Origin: Caballeronia sordidicola
GTDB lineage: Bacteria > Pseudomonadota > Gammaproteobacteria > Burkholderiales > Burkholderiaceae
Direction of reading: 5' to 3'
Length of the DNA: 63,228 nucleotides
NCBI RefSeq assembly: GCF_001544455.2
Contig: NZ_FCOC02000030.1
Location: 1-63,228 of the forward strand
Part shown: one piece after another, positions 8,297 through 16,867 of the stretch
How positions within the stretch are numbered: position 1 is the stretch's first letter
How the letters are laid out: each line of letters begins with the position of its first letter
The notes under the pieces: model-generated
What the model saw: only the letters and a program-made list of their open reading frames with translations
Databases searched by the model: none
Told to the model about the DNA's origin: nothing
Translations under genes and position numbers: made by a program

Positions 8297-10132
8297 TCAC
8301 GAACGCGCGGCCTTTACATAGCGTGCAATGAATGTCCTGGTTTCGCCGTCTGGAAATGAAACGGCAACGCGGTCGCCGCTCACGAGTTCCACTTTGCCGG
8401 CGCCGTACTTGCGCACCTGAACCGCATCGCCGGGATGCCACGTTTTGACGGCGCGCCCGGGTGTTGACGCAGGCTGCTGCAGTTCGCGCGGGCTTGGCAT
8501 GACCGTAGGCGGTGAAACACAGTTGTCGCATTTGCAGCAGACGCCGCCATCGAGTTCATCGGGCATGCTGGATGTCGAGACATGCAAACGCGCCGCATCG
8601 AGATGGGCGTGAAAATAATCGAGCAGAATGCGCCATCTGCATTGTCCGCTTTGCGCGTAACCGATCATTCGCTCCAGCACTTCGCGATCATGCGCGGCCA
8701 TCGCGGTAAAGCGTTGCGCGGCCTCCTCCATGTCATGCGGCACGCCGTCACTCAGAGCGGTCACGGCGCCCTTGCTCGTGCGTCGCAGTATCCGCATGTC
8801 CTGCAGCACCAACAATACCGTTCGCAGCTTGTTCACGCCAATGTCCGGCAGTGCTTCGTGCAATGCGTCCACAGGTGCATGGATGGTCTTGCGTTCGCTC
8901 TCACGCGCGAGCCGGCGCAAGGCGTCGGCACAACGCGCGAGTGTCTCGGCGCCCGGATACCGGCCGCTCAGAAAGAACTGCTGCACCTGCTTGTCCTTTA
9001 GTTCGAACAACAGAATGCAGTGCGCTTCGCCGCCGTCGCGTCCCGCTCGCCCTGCTTCCTGATAGTAGGCTTCGAGGCTGCCCGGCATCTGATGATGAAT
9101 GACAAAACGAATGTCAGGCTTGTCGATCCCCATGCCGAACGCATTGGTCGCCACCATTACACGGCAGCGGTTTTCCATGAACGCATCTTGCGCCGCTGTG
9201 CGCTCCGAAGCGGACATCCTGCCGTTGTACCGCTCGGCTTCTATCCCCGCTTCCACGAGTTCCACATGAATCGCGTTGCATTCTGCAACGGTCGAGCAAT
9301 AGACAACGCCCGTGCCATCCAGCGCCGCGATCCGTTCGAGCAAGCGCGTTCGTTTCTCTCGCGGATTGGTCAACTGTTCGACCGCGAACCGCAGGTTGTC
9401 GCGATACACCCCGGTGTTGATGACCTGCGCGTCTTTCATGTCGAGTTCGCGCAGAATGTCCGCGACGACCGCGGGCGTGGCGGTTGCCGTAAGCGCCAGA
9501 ACGGGCGGCCTGCCGAGCGCCTTGATGGATTGCAGCATTTCCACGAAAGCCGGACGGAAGTCATGGCCCCATTGCGATATGCAATGCGCCTCGTCGATCA
9601 CGATCAACTGGACTTCGGGCTTGCCGTCCTTGTCGCGCTCGTTGAGCATCTCGACGAAATCGGCCTTCGCCAGCCGCTCGGGCGTCAGGAACAAGAAGCG
9701 GCTGTCGCCTGAATCGATATCGCGAATCGCCTGCCGTTCCTCCTCAGCCGAAAGCCCGCTGTGCAGCGCAACGGCCGCAATGCCGGATTCGCGCAGCTTG
9801 TCCGATTGATCCTTCATCAGCGATATGAGCGGCGACACCACGAGCGTCAAGCCGCCAAGCTGCAACGCCGGAAGCTGGTAGCACAGCGACTTGCCGGCCC
9901 CCGTTGGCATGACGGCGAGCGTGTCGCGGCCGTCCATGACGCTGCGTATGACCTGCTCCTGGCCGGGTCGCAGTGCATCGAGACCAAAGACATCTCGCAA
10001 CGAAGCGTTCAAGCGTTTTTTCAGCGTGCCTTGAAGGAGTTCGCTGAGGGGTTTATCCAGCTTTGTCTCGGTCGTCACGGGATGCCTGCGGTGGTGGAGG
10101 GACGGTCTGCCTTTCCCTGCAGCATTTAGCAA
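8297..10132 (-). CDS. recQ: RecQ-family ATP-dependent DNA helicase
   Basis: This 611-residue 3'-5' DNA helicase of superfamily 2 has Walker A PTGAGKSLCYQLP, the DEAH box VIDEAHCISQWGHDFRP with the RecQ aromatic loop, TATAT, helicase C motifs GMGIDKPDIRFVIHH and YQEAGRAGRDG, and the zinc-binding CKCDNC region near residue 525. The C-terminus lacks a recognisable HRDC domain and instead ends in a short basic segment (YGAGKVELVSGDRVAVSFPDGETRTF) that resembles a KOW/Tudor-like fold. A GTG at 10078 (VTTETKL...) is an alternative start, and neither start has a strong ribosome site. The canonical recQ may lie elsewhere in the genome, so this could be a second paralogue. Confidence 0.9.
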   Translation of the reverse strand: MLNAAGKGRPSLHHRRHPVTTETKLDKPLSELLQGTLKKRLNASLRDVFGLDALRPGQEQVIRSVMDGRDTLAVMPTGAGKSLCYQLPALQLGGLTLVVSPLISLMKDQSDKLRESGIAAVALHSGLSAEEERQAIRDIDSGDSRFLFLTPERLAKADFVEMLNERDKDGKPEVQLIVIDEAHCISQWGHDFRPAFVEMLQSIKALGRPPVLALTATATPAVVADILRELDMKDAQVINTGVYRDNLRFAVEQLTNPREKRTRLLERIAALDGTGVVYCSTVAECNAIHVELVEAGIEAERYNGRMSASERTAAQDAFMENRCRVMVATNAFGMGIDKPDIRFVIHHQMPGSLEAYYQEAGRAGRDGGEAHCILLFELKDKQVQQFFLSGRYPGAETLARCADALRRLARESERKTIHAPVDALHEALPDIGVNKLRTVLLVLQDMRILRRTSKGAVTALSDGVPHDMEEAAQRFTAMAAHDREVLERMIGYAQSGQCRWRILLDYFHAHLDAARLHVSTSSMPDELDGGVCCKCDNCVSPPTVMPSPRELQQPASTPGRAVKTWHPGDAVQVRKYGAGKVELVSGDRVAVSFPDGETRTFIARYVKAARS

Positions 10133-10178
10133 ACCCGATGCCGCCTCATATATTCGCTTCCAAATTGGATGCTGTTAG

Positions 10179-10196
10179 CTGTCATATTGCTTTCAT
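10179..10196 (+). promoter_or_regulatory. Pho box (PhoB-binding site) upstream of phoX
   Basis: CTGTCAT (10179-10185) and CTTTCAT (10190-10196) are two 7-bp direct repeats separated by ATTG. This is the 7-4-7 layout of a PhoB box with near-consensus half-sites. It lies 89 bases before the phoX ATG. The match and the phosphatase product support control by phosphate starvation. Confidence 0.75.
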
Positions 10197-10284
10197 TAAT
10201 GAAACTTACACTTCGCCTTCATCGCGTATCGGTGAATTCAAAAACCGGGCGCGGCCCACCCACAAAACAGGACTCGAAGACGAA

Positions 10285-12264
10285 ATGCAAGAGCAGCCCA
10301 AGCAAGCCAACGAAGCCAACCCGTCGCGCCGTAAAGCCTTGAAGCTACTGGCGGGCGCGCCCATGCTGCCCTTGGGCGCTTTCTCCCTGTCGACGCTGCT
10401 GTCCGGATGCGGCGGCAGCGACGACGCCGTCGCCAGCACGCCTGCATCGTTCAAGTCGGCGGCGTTTTCATCGATGGCCGCGCCTTCTCTTGCCAACGCC
10501 GCCGCCATGGCGACGACCACCGTTGCGTCCACGCTCACCGTGTCCATGAGCGACGGCAGCACGCAGGACTACAAGCTCGCGTACCAGCCATTCTTCGTGA
10601 CCGGCGACATGGTCCCGAACGGCAACGGCGGCACGATCCTGAGCGGCGGTTATTACGACATCAACAATCAGCCGATCATCGACCGGTCGGTGCCGGGCAA
10701 GGAGCGCCAGTTCTATTCGGATTGCCCGGACGGCAGCTCACTGCTGTCACTGGATAAACCGACGGTCGCCGGCATCAAGGGCCGGGCAGTGTTCGCGGTC
10801 GTCCAGTTCGAATATGCAACGCGCGATCAAAACCTGGTCTCGGCGTATGGACAGTTGCCCTCGCCAATCGCGGTATTGACGCTCGATCAGGACCAGACCA
10901 CGGGCAAGCTCACGCTCGTCAAGTATCACAACGTGGATACGTCGAAAGTGAATGGACTGTGGATCACGTGCGGCGCGAGCCTTTCGCCATGGAACACGCA
11001 TTTGTCGAGCGAGGAGTACGAGCCGGACGCAACGACCATTTCGAGCAACGCGCAGTTCAAGGCCTACAGCACGAGCCTTTACGGCGACGAGGCGCGGGCC
11101 AATCCGTACAACTACGGCCACCTGCCGGAAGTGACGGTGAACCCCGACGGCACCGGCACGATCAAGAAGCACTATTGCCTCGGGCGCATCTCGCACGAAC
11201 TGGTTCAGGTCATGCCGGACATGCGCACGGTCATGATGGGCGACGACGCCACCAACGGCGGCTTGTTCATGTTCATTGCGGATCGGGCGGAGGATTTGTC
11301 GTCCGGCACGCTGTATGTGGCGAAGTGGGCGCAGACGTCATCGGCGGGAGCGGGTTCGGCGAACCTGACATGGATCAGGATCGGCCACGCGGCCAGCGCC
11401 GAAATCCAGGCACTGGCTTCGAGCCTGAAGGCGTCGGACATCATGGATGTCGCGACCAAGGATCCGCTCGATACAAGCTTCAGCAAGATCAACTACAACG
11501 GCACGTTCAACTGGATCCGCATCAAGCCGGGCATGGAAAAGGCAGCCGCGTACCTGGAAACGCATCGCTATGCCGCCTTGATTGGCGGAAGCCTTGGCTT
11601 CACGAAACTGGAAGGCACGACCGTCAACGCAGCCGACAAGATCGTCTACACGGCGATGTCGCGCGTCGAGAAGTCGATGGTGAAGGGCAATGCGGCATCG
11701 ACCGATGTCGCCGTGGATGCGGCGATCAACGCGGGCGCGGTCTACGCGCTCAATCTGAAGTCAGGGCAAAAGGACACGAGCGGCGCGGCTATCGACAGCG
11801 AATGGGTGCCGGTCGACATGGCAGCGCCTGCCGCGCTCGTGGGCGAAGACCTCGCCGCGCCCGATGCGCTCGGCAACACGGCGAGCGCCGCGAAGATCGC
11901 GAATCCGGACAACCTGAAGTTCTCGGAAAAACTGCGCACGCTCTTCATTGGCGAAGATTCGAGCATGCACGTGAACAACTTCCTGTGGGCCTACAACGTG
12001 GACACGAAGACTTTGTCGCGGGTGTTGTCGTGTCCGGCCGGCGCGGAATCCACCGGCCTTCATGCTGTCGATGAAATCAACGGCTGGACCTACATCATGA
12101 CCAACTTCCAGCATGCCGGCGACTGGGAAAGCCCGGTCCACGACAAGGTGAAGGCCACGCTGGACCCGCTCGTGCGGGCCAACTACAAGGACCGCTTCGG
12201 GGCCACCGTGGGTTACCTCACCGCCGACACGACCAGCATCAGGCTCGGCAAGCGCCCAGGCTAG
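10285..12264 (+). CDS. phoX: PhoX-family alkaline phosphatase (DUF839), Tat-exported lipoprotein-like
   Basis: The 659-residue protein starts with a twin-arginine signal (SRRKALKLLAG) followed by a lipobox-like LLSGC, so it should be exported folded and perhaps anchored. The mature part fits the PhoX/DUF839 family, calcium/iron-dependent phosphatases that release phosphate from organic esters outside the cytoplasm. The segment RISHELVQVMPDMRTVMMGDDATNGG and the C-terminal FLWAYNVDTKTLSRV/GWTYIMTNFQHAGDWE segments are typical of the family. The ATG at 10285 is chosen because the Tat signal starts there; the open frame upstream is non-coding. A Pho box lies 89 bases upstream. Its stop overlaps the stop of the convergent di-haem peroxidase gene. 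Confidence 0.88.
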   Translation: MQEQPKQANEANPSRRKALKLLAGAPMLPLGAFSLSTLLSGCGGSDDAVASTPASFKSAAFSSMAAPSLANAAAMATTTVASTLTVSMSDGSTQDYKLAYQPFFVTGDMVPNGNGGTILSGGYYDINNQPIIDRSVPGKERQFYSDCPDGSSLLSLDKPTVAGIKGRAVFAVVQFEYATRDQNLVSAYGQLPSPIAVLTLDQDQTTGKLTLVKYHNVDTSKVNGLWITCGASLSPWNTHLSSEEYEPDATTISSNAQFKAYSTSLYGDEARANPYNYGHLPEVTVNPDGTGTIKKHYCLGRISHELVQVMPDMRTVMMGDDATNGGLFMFIADRAEDLSSGTLYVAKWAQTSSAGAGSANLTWIRIGHAASAEIQALASSLKASDIMDVATKDPLDTSFSKINYNGTFNWIRIKPGMEKAAAYLETHRYAALIGGSLGFTKLEGTTVNAADKIVYTAMSRVEKSMVKGNAASTDVAVDAAINAGAVYALNLKSGQKDTSGAAIDSEWVPVDMAAPAALVGEDLAAPDALGNTASAAKIANPDNLKFSEKLRTLFIGEDSSMHVNNFLWAYNVDTKTLSRVLSCPAGAESTGLHAVDEINGWTYIMTNFQHAGDWESPVHDKVKATLDPLVRANYKDRFGATVGYLTADTTSIRLGKRPG

Positions 12265-13691
12265 GAGCCTTTGCGATAGCCGTCATTCAGCGTCTTCAGG
12301 AACGCGATGATGTCCTTCATTTCCTGGTCCGTCATCGCGGGCTTGTCGCCAAGCTTGCGGTCGAAGGGCGCGTCGGCCACGTCGACGTTCGCGTGGAATT
12401 TCGCGGGCAGGTCGTCGTATTTGTTGACCTTGCCGTCGGCGCCCTTTGGATAGAACTTTTCGGGCGCGGTATTGCGCTCGTTGTAGAACGACATGACTTC
12501 GTCGAGCGAATGATAGACGCCGTTGTGGAAGAAGACCTGGCGCGTGGCGGCGTTGCGCAGCGTAGGCGTGAGGAACATGCCGCAATATTGCGTCTGGTCC
12601 TTGATGTCGCTGCGGAAGGGGCCGCACACACCCATGTCGAAGAACTTGGGATCCTGGTTGATCGTGAGTTTGGTATTGCGTGGTACGCCCAGCGCTTCGT
12701 ACTGGTAGTCCGTGAACATCGGCGGCGTGCCGTCGGAACTCGGCTTCGACAAGTGGCAGCCGGCGCAGTTGGCCTTGTCGGGATCGTTGAAAAGACGCAG
12801 GCCGTGCAACTCGGCTTGCGTCAGGCGCGCCTTGCCCTCGAGCCAGTAATCGTACTTGCTCGAATACGGATGGAACGCCTGTTCCTCGATCTGATAGCGC
12901 GCGACGGCGAACATGGCTTCGGCGGTCGCAAGCTCCGTGCTCTTGAAAATGTTCGGGCCGAACAACTGCTTGAAGTCGCCCATGTAAGCGGTGCGCTGCA
13001 GTTTGGCGGAGACATCGTCGAGACTCGTGTTCGCCATTTCAACAGGATTGAGCATCGGGCCCGAGGCTTGGGCCTGAAGCGTGTCGGCGCGGCCGTCCCA
13101 GAAGAAACCGCCTTGCGGGACCATTGCGGGCGCGGCAGGCGCAACGCCCGCGTTCTTTTGCGCCCGGGCGGTGCCGGCAGCTTGGGAGGCGAGGGCGGCA
13201 AAGTCGGGCGGCGCTTCCGCTTCGCCGGCATCCGGCCCGATGCTGAAATTAGGCTGCAAATACAGGTACATCAGCGAAGGCGGCGGACGATAACCCTGCA
13301 ACGTCATATGCGGTCCGCCCAGTTGCACCGACAGGTTGTTGGGCGGTCCGAACGCGCGGTCGGGACTGTGGCACGAGGCGCACGATTGCGTGCCCGATGC
13401 GGACAGGGATTTATCGAAGAAAATCTTTTGGCCAAGCAACGCCACCGCGCTCAGCGGCGCGACCGGCGGACGGCTCAGCAGGACGGGATTCGGGTTCGCG
13501 CCCGTCAGGTCTTCCACAATGTCGCCCACGCGCGCGGGCACGGTCGCCGGATATAGCACGGCCCAAACGCAAAACGCGATCGCGGCGGCGAGCGCCGTGG
13601 CGATGCACCAGAGCAGGACGATTTTCGGACGCGGCAGGCGTGGTTTCTGCCCGGCATTCGGCGACATGGAAGGTGTGGCGGTATGCGACAT
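12261..13691 (-). CDS. di-haem cytochrome c peroxidase family protein (MauG/CcpA-like)
   Basis: The 476-residue protein has an N-terminal membrane anchor (about residues 23-47, IVLLWCIATALAAAIAFCVWAVLY) and two c-type haem sites, CASCH (104-108) and CAGCH (309-313). The TLRNAATRQVFFHNGVYHSLDEV segment is typical of the bacterial di-haem peroxidase/MauG superfamily. It is longer than classic CcpA, with a Pro/Ala-rich insert after the first haem. I chose the ATG at 13691 over a TTG 81 bases upstream. It lies between two secreted phosphatase-type genes and overlaps the phoX stop. A role in oxidising a periplasmic partner is possible; the partner is not evident. Confidence 0.85.
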   Translation of the reverse strand: MSHTATPSMSPNAGQKPRLPRPKIVLLWCIATALAAAIAFCVWAVLYPATVPARVGDIVEDLTGANPNPVLLSRPPVAPLSAVALLGQKIFFDKSLSASGTQSCASCHSPDRAFGPPNNLSVQLGGPHMTLQGYRPPPSLMYLYLQPNFSIGPDAGEAEAPPDFAALASQAAGTARAQKNAGVAPAAPAMVPQGGFFWDGRADTLQAQASGPMLNPVEMANTSLDDVSAKLQRTAYMGDFKQLFGPNIFKSTELATAEAMFAVARYQIEEQAFHPYSSKYDYWLEGKARLTQAELHGLRLFNDPDKANCAGCHLSKPSSDGTPPMFTDYQYEALGVPRNTKLTINQDPKFFDMGVCGPFRSDIKDQTQYCGMFLTPTLRNAATRQVFFHNGVYHSLDEVMSFYNERNTAPEKFYPKGADGKVNKYDDLPAKFHANVDVADAPFDRKLGDKPAMTDQEMKDIIAFLKTLNDGYRKGS

Positions 13692-13720
13692 GGGGCCTGG
13701 GGATACGGGAAGCAGTAGTG

Positions 13721-13751
13721 AAAAAGTCGCCGCCCTTGAAGGGACGGCGAC
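13721..13751 (-). terminator. Rho-independent terminator after the AcpA/PLC-like gene
   Basis: Read on the minus strand, GTCGCCGTCCCTT pairs with AAGGGCGGCGAC (13726-13751) around a very short loop, followed by five T residues (13725-13721). It lies 73 bases past the phosphoesterase stop and just before the di-haem peroxidase gene, separating the two transcripts. Confidence 0.85.
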
Positions 13752-13823
13752 GAGGCACAAAGCGGACTTCAAACATCAGCCCGCGTCAGGCTGCGACGCG
13801 GGCGCCAAGCAAGAAAGCAAAAA

Positions 13824-15509
13824 TCAGATGGTGGGAACCGATGCCACCGGCGTGCCCAGGTTCTGATCGATGAACACCTTCGGGTTGTTACCCGCGCCGC
13901 TGAAGTTGAACAGGCCCATGATGCTGCCGGACGTTGCATCGAACGAACCGCCGCCCAGGCGATTGCCATTGAGCCAGTTGTCTTCGATGAAGCGCGTGAC
14001 AGATGCCTGGCTGATCTGCGTGTGGTCCACGTAGTTCACCTTCGCCCACGGCGAGATCACGACGAACGGCGTACGCGTGCCCGGACCGCAACGGCCATTG
14101 ACCGGCGCGCCCTTCACACCCAGCGGAGCCGTGCCCGTGCCGCACTTGCCGGCGCTGCTCAACTGGTCTGCATTTGCGTCGAACGAAGCGGCCGTCGGCG
14201 TTGCGAAGGCATGGTCGTACCAGCCGTCCGAGTCATCCCACGCCACGATCACAGCGGTGCTCGCCCAATCCGGCTGCTGCTGCAGGAAGTTGACGACCTT
14301 CGAGGTGAACGCCTGTTCGTCGAGCGGATCCGAGTAGCCGGCATGGCCGTCCTGGAACGCCGGCGCCTTGATGAAGCTCACCGACGGATAGTTGCCAGCC
14401 TTGACCGATGCAAAGAAGTCGTCGGTGTCGTACTGGTGATTAGCCGGTTCCGGCGTCTTGCCATCGGCTTCGAGCGACAAGCCGATAACTGCCGTGGAGC
14501 TCGGACGCGCATGCGTCGGGTTGGCCGTCGACGTGTAGTACTGGAACCAGTTGTGATGCGGCACGTAGTCGGCCGTTGCCTGACCCACTACCGGCGACAA
14601 CGTGCTGCGCTTGCAGGACGTCGTGCCGTTGCTGTTCACGGTGGCCAGGTTGAAGCCGCCCATGAAACCGCCCCACGAGATGTTCGCCGCGTTCAGCAGG
14701 TCGCCGATGTTCTTGCCTGCCATCAACGCCGTGTCGGTCGTGCTCGAACACACGTCGTTCGCCGGGTCGACGTCGTTGATCATCGTGAAGCCGCCCTGGC
14801 CGTCGTTGACGTAGTAGCCGCCCGTGTTCGTCGCGCTGACCGGACCCTGGCTCGCCTTGACGATCTGCATGCCGTTGGTCTGCCCCGACACCACTTCGAG
14901 CGCGCCCGGCGTCGACGGACCGTACGTGTCCGTGTAGGCGTTGTCGCTCATCGCGAAGTGCTGCGCATAGTTCCACAGGGCTCCGACCGTGTTGCCGTCG
15001 TAGTAACCCATGACCTGGCCAGCCGTACCGAACGAGCCAGCGCCGCCTGCCGTGCCCTTACCCGTGAACTTCGGGAAGAGGTCGGCTGCGCCGTTGTCAT
15101 AGGCCTGTTGTTCTGCACGATAAGCGTGGTTCTGGTCGGCCGACGCGGCTTGCGTGCGGTCGAGGCGGAACGGGTTCGCAGCAGCCGTGCCGTTCGCCGT
15201 GTTCGTGAAGTTAAGGTTCGCCGTCAGCAGCGCTCCGCTCAGGCCATTCACCGCCGGCGTGCCTGCCGCGGCCGTGAACGCCGGCTCGCCGGCCGGGTTC
15301 GCTGCGTTCGGGTAGGTCGCGAAGTAATGATCGAACGAAACGTTCTCGTTGTAGATCACCACGACGTGCTTGATCGGTGTGGCCGTCGCGAGACGGTTCT
15401 GGATCGACTGTGACGAGTCGGGGTTGCTGTCGTTGCCGCCACCGCACGCATACAGGCCAATGGCCATTGCTGCAGTGGGTACGCCAACCAATAGGGCTCG
15501 ACGAAACAT
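13824..15509 (-). CDS. AcpA / phospholipase-C-like phosphoesterase (PF04185 family), exported
   Basis: The 561-residue protein begins with a signal sequence ending in a lipobox-like LYACGGG. The phosphoesterase domain starts with HVVVIYNENVSFDHYFATYP, the metal/nucleophile region of the acid phosphatase AcpA and phospholipase C family, and continues with SDNAYTDTYGPSTPGALE, VSFIKAPAFQDGHAGYSDP and VAWDDSDGWYDHAF. These enzymes hydrolyse phosphate esters or phospholipid head groups outside the cytoplasm. The ATG at 15509 has a GGAG ribosome site; the long upstream open frame is non-coding. The family cannot be split into acid phosphatase or PLC by sequence alone. With phoX it fits a phosphorus-scavenging role. 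Confidence 0.87.
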   Translation of the reverse strand: MFRRALLVGVPTAAMAIGLYACGGGNDSNPDSSQSIQNRLATATPIKHVVVIYNENVSFDHYFATYPNAANPAGEPAFTAAAGTPAVNGLSGALLTANLNFTNTANGTAAANPFRLDRTQAASADQNHAYRAEQQAYDNGAADLFPKFTGKGTAGGAGSFGTAGQVMGYYDGNTVGALWNYAQHFAMSDNAYTDTYGPSTPGALEVVSGQTNGMQIVKASQGPVSATNTGGYYVNDGQGGFTMINDVDPANDVCSSTTDTALMAGKNIGDLLNAANISWGGFMGGFNLATVNSNGTTSCKRSTLSPVVGQATADYVPHHNWFQYYTSTANPTHARPSSTAVIGLSLEADGKTPEPANHQYDTDDFFASVKAGNYPSVSFIKAPAFQDGHAGYSDPLDEQAFTSKVVNFLQQQPDWASTAVIVAWDDSDGWYDHAFATPTAASFDANADQLSSAGKCGTGTAPLGVKGAPVNGRCGPGTRTPFVVISPWAKVNYVDHTQISQASVTRFIEDNWLNGNRLGGGSFDATSGSIMGLFNFSGAGNNPKVFIDQNLGTPVASVPTI

Positions 15510-15770
15510 GTGTGAAGCTCCGATGTCGTTTGTTGTGTGTAAAGCGTGTGGCCGTGTGGCCTTTGGGGACGAGTCCGGACTTGAAGACCATTTTTCGATC
15601 CGTCCGCATTGGAACACCTGCACATGAACCCCAAAAGGCGCTCCGCTTTCGTCATGGTTACTTCCACATAACAAGCAGAAAGAGTTGGTAAGGGCGGGTT
15701 CCAAAAAGATGACATGCTGGCAGTGCATGGTCATGGCGGCGTCACACAGCGCTCCGATAATTCGTGGCGC

Positions 15771-15784
15771 TGTAACCGTTTTCA
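15771..15784. promoter_or_regulatory. LacI/GalR-family operator
   Basis: TGTAACCGTTTTCA fits the LacI/GalR-family consensus TGNAANCGNTTNCA at every fixed position, with the central CG. It lies 21 bases before the start of a LacI-family gene, so autorepression of the whole importer operon is likely. Confidence 0.8.
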
Positions 15785-15805
15785 TTTTTTTCGGACAACC
15801 GGGTC

Positions 15806-16867
15806 ATGCACGCAACCATCAGGGACGTCGCCGCGCATTCCGGCGTGTCCATTGCCACCGTATCGCGTGCGCTCAACACGCCGGAGCTGCTCAATGCCGA
15901 GACGCTCGCGAAGGTGCGCGAGTCCATTGAAGCGCTCGACTTCATGCCGAGCGCACGCGGCCGGCAGCTTCGCGGCGTGCGCACACGGCTCGTCGGCGTG
16001 ATCGTGCCCACGCTCGCCAATCCGGTGTTCGCGGAGTCGCTGCAAGGTATCGATGAAGCCGCGTCCGCCAGCGATTACCGGCTGATGCTGATGACGACCG
16101 CGTATGACAGCGCGCGTGAACGCCGCGCCATCGAGACCTTGCGCGAGCAACGCGTGGACGGCCTGATCGCGACCGTGGCCGATGCGGAATCCAATCCGCT
16201 GCTCGACGAACTCGACCGCATCCACTTGCCGTATGTGCTCGCGCATAACGACACGGTGCGCCGCGCGGCGGTATCGGTGGATAACCGGCGGGCTGCTCGC
16301 GATGGCGTGTTCGCGTTGCTGCAGCGCGGCCACAAGCGCGTGCTGATGCTGGCGGGATCGTTCGCGGAATCCGACCGCGCGCGCTTGCGGTATCGCGGCT
16401 ATGAGAACGCGATGCTCGACGCCGGCCTCACGCCCTACGCGCCGCTCGAAATGGATTTCAACGCCGAGGAGTTGCCGCCGAGCCTGCTCGCGCATCTCTC
16501 CGACCCGTTGCGCCGTCCGACCGCGCTCTTTTGCAGCAACGACCGCCTCGCGATGATCGTGATTCGCGGCCTGCGTCACGCGGGCTTGTCCGTGCCTGGC
16601 GATATCTCCGTGCTTGGCTTCGACGGCATTCCGCTTGGCGAGTGGTTATCGACCGCGCTTTCCAGCGTCGCCACGCCGAATCGGGAGATTGGCCGGCATG
16701 CGTGGCTTCGTCTTGCGAAGCAACTGGGCTTGCCCGGCGACCCGGATGACGCGCTCGACCCCATTGCCTTCAAGTTGCCTCATAGCGTGCGAATCGGCGC
16801 GACTATCGCGTCATATATCGAACCCGCGGCCCGGATGGCCGCTCTCGAACCGGAGAACCCTGCATGA
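15806..16867 (+). CDS. LacI-family transcriptional regulator of the importer operon
   Basis: The 353-residue repressor has the N-terminal LacI helix-turn-helix (IRDVAAHSGVSIATVSRALN, residues 5-24) and hinge, then a periplasmic-binding-protein-like ligand domain (LVGVIVPTLANPVFAESLQGIDEAA through SVLGFDGIPLGEW). Its stop overlaps the start of the binding-protein gene (ATGA), so regulator and transporter share one operon. A consensus operator lies directly upstream. The effector is unknown; a glycerophosphodiester or its product would fit the operon content. Confidence 0.92.
   Translation: MHATIRDVAAHSGVSIATVSRALNTPELLNAETLAKVRESIEALDFMPSARGRQLRGVRTRLVGVIVPTLANPVFAESLQGIDEAASASDYRLMLMTTAYDSARERRAIETLREQRVDGLIATVADAESNPLLDELDRIHLPYVLAHNDTVRRAAVSVDNRRAARDGVFALLQRGHKRVLMLAGSFAESDRARLRYRGYENAMLDAGLTPYAPLEMDFNAEELPPSLLAHLSDPLRRPTALFCSNDRLAMIVIRGLRHAGLSVPGDISVLGFDGIPLGEWLSTALSSVATPNREIGRHAWLRLAKQLGLPGDPDDALDPIAFKLPHSVRIGATIASYIEPAARMAALEPENPA

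Noticed and set aside
12393..13556. 387-codon plus-strand frame opposite the di-haem peroxidase
   Set aside because: The minus strand has two CxxCH haem sites and family motifs; the plus-strand translation has none.
14022..15413. Long open frame (463 codons) on the plus strand opposite the AcpA/PLC-like gene
   Set aside because: Its translation is low-complexity and Arg-rich, with no family features. It is the mirror of a well-supported gene in GC-rich DNA.
15700..15740. Possible second Pho box upstream of the AcpA/PLC-like gene
   Set aside because: CTGCCAG and TGTCATC occur on the minus strand, but the spacing is not 11 bases and the match is poor.
15770..15786. CTGTAAC...TTTTCAT read as a Pho box
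   Set aside because: The half-sites are 9, not 11, bases apart, while the same bases are a full match to the LacI/GalR operator pattern.
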